From Chitinivibrionales bacterium (GTDB lineage Bacteria; Fibrobacterota; Chitinivibrionia; Chitinivibrionales; JANQEN01): a stretch of DNA of 51,467 bases. Numbering within the stretch: the first letter of the stretch is position 1; each line of letters starts with the position of its first letter. The stretch lies in NCBI GenBank assembly GCA_028278335.1, contig JANQEN010000263.1, positions 1 through 51,467 of the forward strand, given 5' to 3'. The position numbers were made by a program, and so were the translations under genes. This document shows, piece after piece, positions 7,927-19,400 of the stretch. Under the pieces are notes generated by a model. That model made no database searches, was not told where the DNA came from, and saw only the letters and a list, made by a program, of their open reading frames with translations.

Positions 7927-9693
7927 TTACTCCTGTAACTCTTTTTCTGATGAGACTATTTTAAGGAGTTTATCGAGATTTGTAGTCTGAAGAACCGAGA
8001 GAACAGCACCTCGCGGTGAAAAGAGGAAGAAATCGGAATCACCACTCTTGGCTTTTTTATAGTAGCGCATCCAGGAACCTAATACATTAGAGCCTACGGC
8101 TGTAACTTTAGACAAATCTATGCCAACAGAAGCACCTGAATCGGCCAGTGTTTCAAAGAGATTATTGTCCTCTAAGATAGTCATGGAGCAATCCTCACCG
8201 GCGCTCACAAGATGATGCCCATTTATCTCCTTAACGGAATAAGATGAATTGGTATCACCAGCAGAATCCTCTTGAGAATCCAATGATGATTCATCTTCTA
8301 TAAATTCAAAGAGATTGTCTAAGCTTGTATCTTCAAATATTCGCATTAAAGAATCAGAGACCTGCATAAAACGAAGCTTCTCACTATAGCCGTTCATAAG
8401 TCTATAGACCTTGATCATCCGTCCAATCAGGGCACTATCCACATAATCAACACCTTCACAATTTAGCACAATAGGAACCTGTGATTCACAGAGCGCCTCT
8501 GCTGTATTAAAGGCATCATTAATTGTTGCTTTCTTTTTATCCGAACTAAGATCGATGATGTAGTATATCCCAACCTGTCTATAGAGCTTCCCACTCTCAC
8601 GCTTCTCATAGAGGCTGATAAACTCCTTAAAGCTACTCTCCTGCTCCTCGGAAAGACCAGTAGGAATCTCTACCTGTAAGGCGATATAGAGGTTCCCCTG
8701 TCCCTTTTGTCTATAAAAGGGTAAACCCTTACCAGTAATACAAAATTTAGTCGCCGGTTGAGTACCTGGATTGATCCGAAAGGATTGGGTTTTGCCATTG
8801 AGATCAACGATGCTTGCCATACCACCAAGAACAGCAGTAGACAGGGTAATGGTTGCCTCTGTTTCTAAATCATAGCCATCACGCTTAAAAACTTCCTGAG
8901 GAATCTCATTAACTGCAATTATTAAATCTCCAGCTTTACCGTTTCTAACACCGGCATCACCCATTCCTGAAAGTGTGATATAGTTTCCCTCAGCAATCCC
9001 AGCAGGGAATTTTACTGCAATCGTAGTGTCACCGGTTACCCGTCCAGTCCCTTGACAAGCACTACAGGGGTCGCTGGGTAAGCTGCCCGCTCCAGCACAC
9101 TTATTACAGATTACCGTCTCTGCAGTCCCCACCATACGAACCTTTCCCTTGCCAGCGCACTGAGCGCAAGCTGCTAAATTACTTTTGCCGGTCCGACTTC
9201 CCGTGCCTTTGCAGGTAACGCACTTCTTGAGATGTTTAACTTTTATATTCTTTTTGCATCCCTTGGCAACCTCTCTTAGTGTTAGGGATACCTGAATCTG
9301 TCTGTTGGAACCAACTGTGGGATCAACCTGATCCTCTCTTCCGGCAAACATATTCTGCCATACTTGATCCCCACGAAAATTCTGCATAAAGACATGCAGA
9401 GCAGAAGCAAGGTCAAAATTAGCTGCCACACCACCCTTTGCTGCTGTCGTTTGTCTTGTGGCTCCTGAGGGAGACCTTGGTGAGCTTTGTTCTTGATCGT
9501 ATGCTTTGCGTCGTTCCGGATCAAAGAGTGTCTCATAGGCCTTAGAGATCTGCATAAAGGTCTCTGCAGCCTTTGGATCATTTTGATTCTTATCGGGATG
9601 GTATTTAATAGCAAGTTTACGATAGGAACTCTTTATCTCATCCGGTGTTGCACTTTTCTCTACCTGCAACAGCTCATAGTAGGTATTCGCCAC
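7927..9693 (-). CDS. DnaJ co-chaperone fused to two C-terminal STAS-like domains
   Basis: 588 residues, about 200 longer than DnaJ. The J domain (3-65) has HPD at 32-34. The zinc-binding region (about 159-215) has all four repeats: CVTCKGTG, CAQCAGKG, CNKCAGAG and CSACQGTG. The beta-sandwich substrate domain runs to about 355. The usual Gly/Phe-rich linker is absent, replaced by a Ser/Thr/Ala-rich one. Residues about 365-460 form a STAS-like domain (IVLNCEGVDYVDSALIGRMI), and about 490-588 a second, weaker one (VGIDLSKVTAVGSNVLGSWM). A DnaJ-STAS fusion is not an arrangement I recognise as standard. It is the last gene of the minus-strand operon, 19 bases after the TPR/HEAT gene. Likely role: recruiting DnaK to a STAS-dependent complex. 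Confidence 0.85.
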   Translation of the reverse strand: MANTYYELLQVEKSATPDEIKSSYRKLAIKYHPDKNQNDPKAAETFMQISKAYETLFDPERRKAYDQEQSSPRSPSGATRQTTAAKGGVAANFDLASALHVFMQNFRGDQVWQNMFAGREDQVDPTVGSNRQIQVSLTLREVAKGCKKNIKVKHLKKCVTCKGTGSRTGKSNLAACAQCAGKGKVRMVGTAETVICNKCAGAGSLPSDPCSACQGTGRVTGDTTIAVKFPAGIAEGNYITLSGMGDAGVRNGKAGDLIIAVNEIPQEVFKRDGYDLETEATITLSTAVLGGMASIVDLNGKTQSFRINPGTQPATKFCITGKGLPFYRQKGQGNLYIALQVEIPTGLSEEQESSFKEFISLYEKRESGKLYRQVGIYYIIDLSSDKKKATINDAFNTAEALCESQVPIVLNCEGVDYVDSALIGRMIKVYRLMNGYSEKLRFMQVSDSLMRIFEDTSLDNLFEFIEDESSLDSQEDSAGDTNSSYSVKEINGHHLVSAGEDCSMTILEDNNLFETLADSGASVGIDLSKVTAVGSNVLGSWMRYYKKAKSGDSDFFLFSPRGAVLSVLQTTNLDKLLKIVSSEKELQE

Positions 9694-9712
9694 TGAGTAC
9701 TCCGCTCCGCTG

Positions 9713-11038
9713 TTATACGAGGTCTTTAAATGCTTCTAGGGCAGATTCAATTTTTTGTTTGTGTTCCTCAGTAAGTTCAAAACGTTTGTGGGATTTAATC
9801 TTTCCCAGGGCAACTTTGATGTTATACTTGACAATCTCATCATCCTCATCTTTAATCTCTAACACACAACCCAAAGCCTCTTCACTGGCAATTTCACCTA
9901 AAGCCCATACAGCGCTGGCTCGCATCCGTTTGCTTGAGTTGTCCAGCATATCTTTAAGTGTTTTTAGGGACATCTCTTTGTCAATTTCATAAATGGCTTT
10001 GGCCGCGTTAGCACGAACGCGGTTATTTTCATCATTTAAAAGCTCCTCCAGCTTTTTGATCTTTTCCATCCTGGAGCTTTCCTTAGAATCGATTATCTCT
10101 GCTGCGACTGCCTCAACGGCATTGGCCCGCTGAACTGGGTCCTCGGTATTCAATGAATCCATCTTGTCCTTATCGTTATCCTGTGCTTGCTGTGGCCCGG
10201 TAATCATGAGCGGTTCATTGTCACCGCCAGCTGCAGCCTGGGGACTTTGTAAAAGAAGCTTTAGTGTTTCATTGGCTTCGACAGTACGTAAATCGGAAGC
10301 TTTGGAAACAGAGCGGAAAATCACAAAAAAGACAAGGAAGAAGACAAAAAAGATACCCAGTGTTATCGCACCACCAATCACAAAAAAGTTGCGCATTAAA
10401 CTATTACTCTTTTCCGAAGAGTTGACTAGTGCATCTAGATATTTCTCTTTAGTGTCCTCAGTTCTCTCCAAAGCACTATTAGAGGCCCGAATCTGATCGC
10501 CAAAAAGCTTTTGTTGCTTGTTTAGGTTATTGACCAATGCGGAAATGATCTTGGTTTGATTAGTATCCACGTTGGCTGCGGGGCTGTTTACAATTACCTG
10601 TGGTACATTCGTCTGAGCTCCTTGTGCCTGCCCCTGAGGCTGGGTACCTTGGTTAGCTGCAGCTTGTTGAGGCACTCCAGCAGGATATTTTTGCTTGAAT
10701 TTTGCGATTTCGTTTTTACCGGTAACAGCCATTTGATTAGTTGGATCATGTTTCAAGGCAGATTCAAAGGATTGTTCTGCACCAAGCATATTTTGCTGCT
10801 CTAAAAAGTGTATTCCTTTGTTTGCATGACACTTGGATAACAATTTCTTTGCTTTGGTATTCTTAGGATTCGCCACAAGTACCTGATCGAGGTTACTAAT
10901 TGCTTTATCATAGTTCTTTGCCACATAATTCTTAACTGCCTTTCTCATATAGAGTTTCTCTATATCCTCCTGAGCAACAACATTGTTTACAAAGAGCATT
11001 ACCAATCCCACACTTACAAGCAATATTTTTTTACCCAT
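9713..11038 (-). CDS. Exported TPR protein with central membrane segment and C-terminal HEAT repeats
   Basis: 441 residues. Signal peptide 1-22 (MGKKILLVSVGLVMLFVNNV). Two to three TPR units follow (about 25-110; AVKNYVAKNYDKAISNLDQV is typical), then a Gln/Ala/Pro-rich linker (110-150), a helix and a strongly hydrophobic membrane segment (about 214-240). The C-terminal part has HEAT-like repeats (about 300-430; VRANAAKAIYEI, MRASAVWALGEI). The topology implied is TPR in the periplasm and HEAT in the cytoplasm, so the protein could relay between the envelope proteins encoded upstream and the cytoplasmic DnaJ-STAS encoded downstream. It lies 40 bases after the PorV-TPR gene. Function inferred only. 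Confidence 0.7.
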   Translation of the reverse strand: MGKKILLVSVGLVMLFVNNVVAQEDIEKLYMRKAVKNYVAKNYDKAISNLDQVLVANPKNTKAKKLLSKCHANKGIHFLEQQNMLGAEQSFESALKHDPTNQMAVTGKNEIAKFKQKYPAGVPQQAAANQGTQPQGQAQGAQTNVPQVIVNSPAANVDTNQTKIISALVNNLNKQQKLFGDQIRASNSALERTEDTKEKYLDALVNSSEKSNSLMRNFFVIGGAITLGIFFVFFLVFFVIFRSVSKASDLRTVEANETLKLLLQSPQAAAGGDNEPLMITGPQQAQDNDKDKMDSLNTEDPVQRANAVEAVAAEIIDSKESSRMEKIKKLEELLNDENNRVRANAAKAIYEIDKEMSLKTLKDMLDNSSKRMRASAVWALGEIASEEALGCVLEIKDEDDEIVKYNIKVALGKIKSHKRFELTEEHKQKIESALEAFKDLV

Positions 11039-11078
11039 ATTAATCCCTCAGATATTATGAAACAATTCTTATTTTTAA

Positions 11079-13427
11079 TTAATCCTGACCACTAAATAGA
11101 TCTATTACTTCCTTTATATTTTTAAAGGCCTGTTGTACCTTCTCACTGTCAGGGTTTAAGGCCAAGGCTTTTCTAATTGTCTGTTCGGCTTTTTCATACT
11201 CATCATTATCAATGTGATTATTCGCCTTGATAATAAGCAGTTCGGTCTGAATATCGACGAGCATCTTTTTTGCCTCTTCATTTTCCGAATCTACTGCAAG
11301 ATACTCTTTCACCATACTCTCTGCTTCCTCAAGATCCTTTTGGTCACCGCTACTCATCTTATCCTTCACCAGAGTTAGATTCTTCTTTCGAATATTGGTT
11401 TGAATCTCCTTCTGTAAATCCAGCGCCTTTTGATAGGAGGCTTGAAGAGCCAATGCTTCGGTAACCTTAGTTTCAGCCTCTTCCAATTTATTATCATTGA
11501 ATAATTTCAATGCTTCATTGTACAGCATCTCAGACTTTTCAACACCCTGTGCCTCGGCAATCTCCTCCTTAAGCTGTAAGGCTTGAGAATTGGAGGGATC
11601 GTTTTGCAATACCGCTTCAACTGCAGCCAGTGCCTGGGTTAACTGTTTATTACCAAGCATTTTCCTTGCCTGCACAATCTGATCCTGAGCATCAATTTTA
11701 ATCAAATTCTTTAAGGCGTCATTATCAACATCCAACTTATCCTGGTTGACCATCTGCCCCACCTTTTGGAGGTACATATTCTTCACCTCTTTACTTATAG
11801 TCTGATAGAGCTTATTGGCATCCTCATGGTCAGGCATAATGGTTAACACCTTCTGTAGTTCACTGTTGGCACTCTCCACATCATTATTATCATGATAGTA
11901 CTTATAGGCGAGATTGTATCCCTTATCAGCATCTCTCTTTGTCAAATAGTCCTTAATTTTATCTTTATACTCTAAAGCCTCCTCATTGGTCGAGTCCATT
12001 GTAAGTACTACATCCAATTCCATTGCCATAGATTCAAAGTCTTCCTGTGCATAATACTTTTCAACAGCAGCCATTTTAGTTGATATTTCCCGATAGGCCA
12101 ATATTTTTTGACGAAGACTATCTGCTTCCTGATTGTCCGGATCGAGCTCTATGATCTCCTTGAGCATCTTTTCCGCTTCGGTATAGTTCTTTTTGTCAAA
12201 CTCTTCCTTCACCTGGGCCATGAGGTCGGTTGACTGCACTGCAGCGACTTTGGCTCGGACCTGTTCTAACAACTTCTTTACTTCCGGATCCTTTGGATGT
12301 TTCTGCTCTAATAATTTGATCTCACTATAGGCCTTTTGATAGTACCCTTGAATATAGAGCTGCTCAATAAAATGCATCTTCTCAATTTTTTGCATATCCT
12401 CCAATTTATTATCCAACTCTTCTTCCATTTTGGGTATTGGCTTTCCAAAACAGTAGCGAATGGAGACACTATGGGCTGGCGCAGACCTAAACTCCTTTTC
12501 CTCTGTATGAATTAAAAAAGAGTAGTCTGCAGAGAACTGTTTTACCTTAAATCCTGGTCCCACCGTAACCATACGAACATGGGCAGAAGTACCATCACCG
12601 TAAGTTATAGAACCATTTACACCTGCCCGTAGCGACAAATAGGGAATAAACCAATATTCAGCACCCACACCCCATTTTATTGGCTTTCTGATATTATCTT
12701 TATTATAGGCATTTTCATCGGGAAAGAGCTCTAGCACATGAACATCTGCATTAAGAGAGAGACTTTTCTCAAGAAGTTGCGATCCAATTCCGAACTTAAG
12801 AGCACTAGAGAAGCGGTCTGGATCGGAATCCAATGTAATGCGTGGTCCTCCAATATGCATCAGTGTCAACCCAAAAACTAACCAATCAAAGGCTTTTGCT
12901 GTAAGGCCAATATCAAAGCCAACTCCCATTCCAAAGAAATCATCCATAGAGTGACTGGCAATTTTAACATTGGCACCAACTCCAAATCGTTCTAAAAAGA
13001 GTTTACCATAGCTGATAAAGACCGTATTCTTGCTAGAAGTAAAGGTTTCATTTAGAGGGATGCCAAAATCATCATACTTAATTCCTTCTGGAGATACCAT
13101 GCCCGTCAGCCCTATACCTAAGGTACCATATTTACCAAAGGGATAGGCAAAGGCCCCATGATAATAATTAAAGTCATTAAAGAATCGGGAGTAATCGATC
13201 ATAGCTTCCATATATTCAATAGAACCGAGTCCAGCTGGGTTATGATAGATGGCTGCTGTGTTGTCGATAAGTGCAACACTACCCCCTCCACGACCAAATT
13301 CACGGGCATCTCCCGCCATTTCCAAGAGATACTCTCCAGGGACACCAGATCCGTCTGTAATATCATCAGCAAAGGGTACGCTCCATAAGAGCGACATTGC
13401 AAGCAGGAATAGCAACTTTTTTCTCAT
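11079..13427 (-). CDS. PorV/UPF0164-type outer-membrane barrel fused to a TPR array
   Basis: 782 residues with signal peptide MRKKLLFLLAMSLLWSVPFA. Residues about 30-330 match the PorV/PorQ (UPF0164) style. They open with the conserved GAREFGRGG-like stretch (here GDAREFGRGGGSVALIDNTA) and NPAGL, followed by alternating amphipathic strands ending near SVSIRYCFGKPI. Residues about 345-782 are continuous TPR-like helical repeats with LxPDxxEA motifs. PorV proteins act in type IX secretion as outer-membrane shuttles for substrates. Its start overlaps the stop of the giant repeat protein (ATGA at 13424-13427), so the two are translationally coupled and probably act together. The TPR tail is an unusual addition that would lie in the periplasm. 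Confidence 0.8.
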   Translation of the reverse strand: MRKKLLFLLAMSLLWSVPFADDITDGSGVPGEYLLEMAGDAREFGRGGGSVALIDNTAAIYHNPAGLGSIEYMEAMIDYSRFFNDFNYYHGAFAYPFGKYGTLGIGLTGMVSPEGIKYDDFGIPLNETFTSSKNTVFISYGKLFLERFGVGANVKIASHSMDDFFGMGVGFDIGLTAKAFDWLVFGLTLMHIGGPRITLDSDPDRFSSALKFGIGSQLLEKSLSLNADVHVLELFPDENAYNKDNIRKPIKWGVGAEYWFIPYLSLRAGVNGSITYGDGTSAHVRMVTVGPGFKVKQFSADYSFLIHTEEKEFRSAPAHSVSIRYCFGKPIPKMEEELDNKLEDMQKIEKMHFIEQLYIQGYYQKAYSEIKLLEQKHPKDPEVKKLLEQVRAKVAAVQSTDLMAQVKEEFDKKNYTEAEKMLKEIIELDPDNQEADSLRQKILAYREISTKMAAVEKYYAQEDFESMAMELDVVLTMDSTNEEALEYKDKIKDYLTKRDADKGYNLAYKYYHDNNDVESANSELQKVLTIMPDHEDANKLYQTISKEVKNMYLQKVGQMVNQDKLDVDNDALKNLIKIDAQDQIVQARKMLGNKQLTQALAAVEAVLQNDPSNSQALQLKEEIAEAQGVEKSEMLYNEALKLFNDNKLEEAETKVTEALALQASYQKALDLQKEIQTNIRKKNLTLVKDKMSSGDQKDLEEAESMVKEYLAVDSENEEAKKMLVDIQTELLIIKANNHIDNDEYEKAEQTIRKALALNPDSEKVQQAFKNIKEVIDLFSGQD

Positions 13428-16400
13428 TTGATTACACCTATGTATTGTTTACGGTTAAAAACACCACCTGTTTTAGGCTTTACATATATATTGACAACGT
13501 ACATACCGTTTCCTAATAATCGACCGTAGGTATTACGAACGTCCCAGGGGATGATAATCGCATCATTGTTACTGGGAGCACCACCATATTGTCCAGGAGC
13601 AATCTCCTTTTTCCATACTAAACCACCGGTTTCACTATAAATTCGAATCTGTACCTCTGCACTATCTCGCAGTCTATAAGATATTTTTGCAACCTTTTCT
13701 CGGAGTGATTTGTAAATTATTGGATTGGGATAGACCTTAAAGTTGTCAAAGGCTTGAACCATTGGTGCATAGGCAAGTATGGTGAATATTCCAAAAGAGG
13801 TGAGCGAGTGTGACAAACTTTTATCATTAATTGGTTGAGCAGAAGCACGTTTTTTCTTTTTTGATTGTTCTTGCTTACGTACAGCATTGGAAGTGGTTCG
13901 TTCCCATCGACTCTTCAACTCGTTTAGTTTAAAGATTTTTAATTTAGATACAGGAATCCGCTCCTCTCCGTCAACCATATTATTATTATTGGTGTCGTTG
14001 TAGCTAATTTGTAGAATCGCAGAATCGAGCAAAACAACCGGCGAGTTGGGATTGTCCAAATCGTACATATCAATATGATAGGCCTTCTCTTTCACATAGT
14101 AAGTCCGTTCATCACCGACGGCGTACTTGTTACCCATGGTAATTGAGCTTTGCATGCGCGAAAGTGATGTATCCGAAGTAGTGATCAATGAGGTGTCCGT
14201 TAGTCCAATAGTGCCAAGAATGGGCACTTCAGTGATCTTTACTATCGTAGGATTTTTCACTGTACTATCAGGAAAGGTGATCAAAACCATGCTATCAAGG
14301 GAACTCGCTTTATTGGCTATATTTGAAGTTGCCTTGGGTGTTATCACCGTTACTGAACTGATGGTGAAATTACCAAGTATCGTCGAATCACCGCACCATA
14401 TCTTCCATATATCGGAATTGTTACCAGCCACCCAGGTTGTATCAACTTTACTAAGAGGGTATACCCGAAGGAAATAGGAGCTGTTCACTGTTAATGAATC
14501 AAAGTTGATCAAGGAGGATAAGGTAACCGAAGTGGTTTTGAGAAGCGTATCAGTTCCCTCAGGAATTGAATCTTTGTAGGCAATTATATTTGAAAAGATT
14601 GTGTCGGTTGCTATGTCAATATGATAGGTAAGCAGGGTATCATCCAAATCCTCTGAATTTTTCCATTGCAGCTTTGTGCCGCCAACTACATAGGACCCAA
14701 AAGAGGGTGAAACAATCGTCGGTGCTGTGGCTAGATCATCCTTGGTGTCGTATTTAAAGGCACCGATCTTGGAATAAGCCGACACAGCACCATGCTGATC
14801 ATAGGACTTTATTCGCCAAAAATAGATGCTATCATGGACAAAGACATTTTGATACCCGGAAAAATCCATAGGCCGAATATAGGGTGTTGTCCAATTACCT
14901 TTTATCAATGAAATGGTGTTAAAGGTACTATCCTTGGCAATCTCTATGAGAAAGGTCAGGGTATCGTTAATATCCGGATCAGTCGCCTTCCAGGTGAGAT
15001 TTTGGAATGGGCGAATACTGACATAGAGGGTTGGCTTTAAGGTGTTTGGTGTATCAGGAATGGAGTTAGCTCTATTAAAATAGAAGAGTGAACTCAGAGA
15101 AAACTCACTGGCTTTACCATGATCATCAAGGCTCTTTACTTTCCAAAAATAGTAGGTATCATCATTATAATCATTGACCCCCTGCATATCACGAAGGTAA
15201 AGCATGGTATCAAGCTGCACCGTATCAACAGAAACAGGGCTCACAAAGTGTGCATTATCATCAACCATAACCACATAATTGAGGGTGTCTGTTAATCCTG
15301 CATCATTATCAATTGCTCTATTCCACCTTAGAAAATCGCTTGTTGATATCTGCGTACTATCTTTAGGAAAAAGGCTATCCGGCACTGTGGGTGATGTGGA
15401 ATTGAAACGAAACATACCCAGAGTTGACCACGCAGAATTATAGTAATGTTCATCGCGGGCTTGAACACGCCAAAAGTAAACTGTATTATGCTGTAATAGA
15501 TCATACCCTTTTGCCATTTGATTGAGCACTACTCGAGTGTCGTAAAAGTTAGCAATTCTTATTGCAATAAGAGAGGTATCGGTTGTGGAATCAAATAGTT
15601 GGTCATCAATCCAAATGCTGTAATATATGGAATCATTATTCTGATCATTCGATTTATTCCATAGTATGAGATCTGTTGGATTAAGCAGCGCAACTGAGTC
15701 CGTGGGATACAATCCAGTTGGTGCAGTAGGTGCTGAATTACTCGTACTATAAAGAAGATTAGCCACTTTTGAGAATCCATGGGAATTATTCATCAAGTCA
15801 TAGGATTTTACTCGCCAATAGAGATAGGTCTCATCAACGAAATTGGCATGTCCATTGAGTGAATTTATCTGTATCTGGGTTAATTCGGTGATTGTGTCCA
15901 CACTAAGCATACTGGTGAAGAGTGAATCCTCGGCAACCTGAATAATAAATCGTGTCGTATCAAGAAATTCCGGTGTAACATCCACACTCCAAGAGAGGAA
16001 TTGTGTAGGAAAAGTCAAAGCACCAAAGTTTGGCTGCAGCGTATAGGGTACTCCCGGTGTATCGTTTACAGTATTACAGAAGAATTGTTGTGCAATACTA
16101 TAGGGCGAAGCTGCATTTCTATTGTCAACACCGACTATTTTCCAAAAATAGAACCGGTTGTCCAAGAATCCACCCGTATCAACCTCTGGGGTCTGTGAGT
16201 AATCCCATTTCTGGATGGTGTTTTTTGATAAAAGTGAATCAACACTTACCGTTGTATCAACAAGTGCTGTTACTGAAAGCACGGTATCAGTAAAGAGCGA
16301 ATCAGTTGCAGAAAGAATATTATAGGTGACTGTGTTTCCTGGATCACTATCGTTTGATTTATTCCAACTAAAGAGGGATGACTTAATTGCTACTTGCGAG

Positions 16401-19400
16401 TCTAAGGGAAAGATGATAGTGGGAATAGTGGGCGCACTGTTGGATTTGTCTAAGAGGAATTTCTCGGTGATACTCCAGGTACTGGTAGCGCCATGATTAT
16501 CAAAGGAGGAGATACGCCAAAAATAGCGTGAGTCATCAATAAAGAGACCATACCCCGGTAAATTCTCTAAAATTCGCACCGTATCAATTCCTGTATCAGA
16601 CGCAAGTGGTGTAGTAAAATCACTGGTGGCACTTATCTGAAGTACGTAGAAGAGAGTATCTTCTACACCAGCATCAGGATCAGAACTCACATGCCAATGT
16701 ATAGGTTCTGTGGGAAAGTAGATTTTATCATTTATCGGTGATATCTGTTGTGGTACCGTTGGGCTTGTGGAACGATAAATGATTGATTGCGTTGCACCAC
16801 CAGCCCATCCAGATTCAGCTCCTTGATTATCAAATGCCTTAACTCGCCAAAAATAGGTTGTTTCGGTTTTAAATTTTGTGTAACCGGCAAGAGTATTAAC
16901 TTGAACAGTTGTCAATTTTGTTGTATCAATCGCAATGAGCGTGGTAAAAGTATTATCCTCGCTCACGTGCATTACGTAGGTAGAAGTATCATAGGGATCA
17001 GAATCAATTGAAGCGGTCCATGAAAAATTTGACGTTGGGACTACAACGTTTCCTGCTGTGGGAGTTAATCCACTCGGTGCTGTGGGAGCGCTGTTGGATA
17101 TATTAAACCAAAAATTATGTGTCCCATCGGTAACGCCGCCAGAAACACCATGATTATCTGTTGCATAAATTTTCCAAAAATACTGTATATTGTCAATAAG
17201 GTTCGCTGCGTTGGTGAGTGTATTAACCCGCACACTATCAGCAGAGATACCCGAGGTTATTCCTATGGGACTTGAAAAATCAGGATTATTATCTACTACT
17301 ATTGTATAGGCTAACACATCCGGTGTTAATCCTAAAGAGTCGCCATCAGTAGCGTGCCAGCGTAAATAATCAGTTGGGGAGATTGTCGTATTGGTCTGTG
17401 GATACAAATTAAAGGGAGTGGAAGGTGTATCATTAACTTGATTACAATAAAAGTAGTCAGTACCCTGAGTATATCCACTGCTTGCCCCACTGGGATCATG
17501 GGCTTCTACCTGCCAGTAGTAAACAACATCGTCCAATAGATTCGCCGCATTATCCAAGTTCTGCAAGGCAATACTTTCCCCAAGCCAATTGGTTTTAGAT
17601 GCGACAATAGTCGTGAAGCTCACGTCTAAAGAAAGTCGAATATTATAGCGAAGCGTATCACCAGGATCAGGATCATTTCTCGTCCATCCGATAGAATCGG
17701 TCATGGCAAGTTCTGTATTATTGACTGGTCGCAGTGGCGTAGGTAAGGAAGGAATATTATTCCCCTGATCAGTATACATCACAAATACTGCATTACAAAG
17801 AGTCGAATCTGGATAGGTGTCCTTTGCATAGACTCGCCAATAGTAGCTGGTGTTATCAACCAACCCATCTGCAGATTGGATTTGATATTGACTTGCGGTG
17901 GTAGTTTTTCGAAGTAATATTGTACTAAAGGAGCTTGTTGTATCTAATTCTACTATATAGGTTAAACTGATATCAGGAGGATCAGGATCAGTAGCATCTG
18001 CCCAATCTAAAAGTGGCGTTAGATTTACTTCACTCCCCTGCACCGGTAAGGACAATGAGAAGGCACTGGGAGGATTATTTTCGGTGGAAAAGGAAAAGGT
18101 GTCTGCACTGACCGTAGAATCACCCTGAAAGTCTTTTGCAAAAACACGCCAATAGTAAACTGAGTTACCTTGAAGATTATCGGTTGAGTCAACTTGGTAT
18201 TGACTACTCCTCAATCCAGCTGTATCAAAAACAATTGTAGCGAAGTCAGAATAGGTAGCAACCTCTACGTGATAAAAGATGGAATCCTGATTGGGATCAG
18301 TTGCGTCGGACCAGTCCAAAAGGGGTACTGTTGGTGCCTCCTGCCCATTTGTTGGGGATATTAGCGTTACCGCTGAGGGAGGTTTGTTGTTTTTTATTAC
18401 CTGAAAATTATTAGTACCGTCTGTCATTGGACCAGAGAGACCATGATTATCAGTTGCCTGCACACGCCAATAATAGGTAGTACCATCAAGAAGAAAGTTA
18501 TAATTATTTACAGAATCTAAACGGATACTGTCAACAGTCAATCCAGGATTATTGCTAATCAATGGAATAAAGTTCGGGTTCACACTTATTTGCAAGGTAT
18601 AGGTGTGGGTATCAGGAGTATTTCCAACAGAATCTCCATCAGTAACCTCCCAAGAAATATACCCAGAGGAGTCAAATGGTATACCATTTGCCGGAGCCAA
18701 ATTATAAGGAATGCTAACGGTGTCATTAACTTTATTGCAATAAAAAGCACGTAAATCAGTAAACCCTGAATTTAGTCCATCTGGATCATCAGCTTCCACA
18801 ATTATATAGTACTTTTTATCATCAGCTAAATTCGCATACCCAGTCACATCCTGTAATGCAATTCGTGTTGTCAGGGTAAAGGATGTGTCTATTTCAGGAG
18901 AAGCAAAGGATGATGTATCGTCAACTAAAACATGATAGGTAAGTGTGTCACCGGGATCTGGATCATTTCGTGTCCAGCCAAGACTATCAAGGGGTTGTCG
19001 TTCATCATTATTGCTAAAATTTAATGGTTGCGGTGGTGTTGGAGGATTGTTTGCCACATCCGTATAAAAAAGCATCGTATCTGTACTAAGTGTTGAGTCT
19101 GGATAGGTGTCAAAGGCAAATACACGCCAAAAATATCGAGTATTATCTTGAAGATTTGCACCAGCAGGAACGGTATATTGACTAGTTGTTAAAGCAGCCG
19201 ATCTGTGGGTGAGTGAACTAAAATCGCTGTTATCGTCAATTTCGACTTTATAGGTAACGGTGTCATCAGTATTACTATCGCTTGCATCTCCCCAGTCAAG
19301 CAGTGGTGTTTGACTCACTTCAATTGCATGAGGTGATACCAGTGAAAAATTGGAAGGAGGTAGATTGAATTCTATGCCTAAACTATCAAATTCTGGAGTA

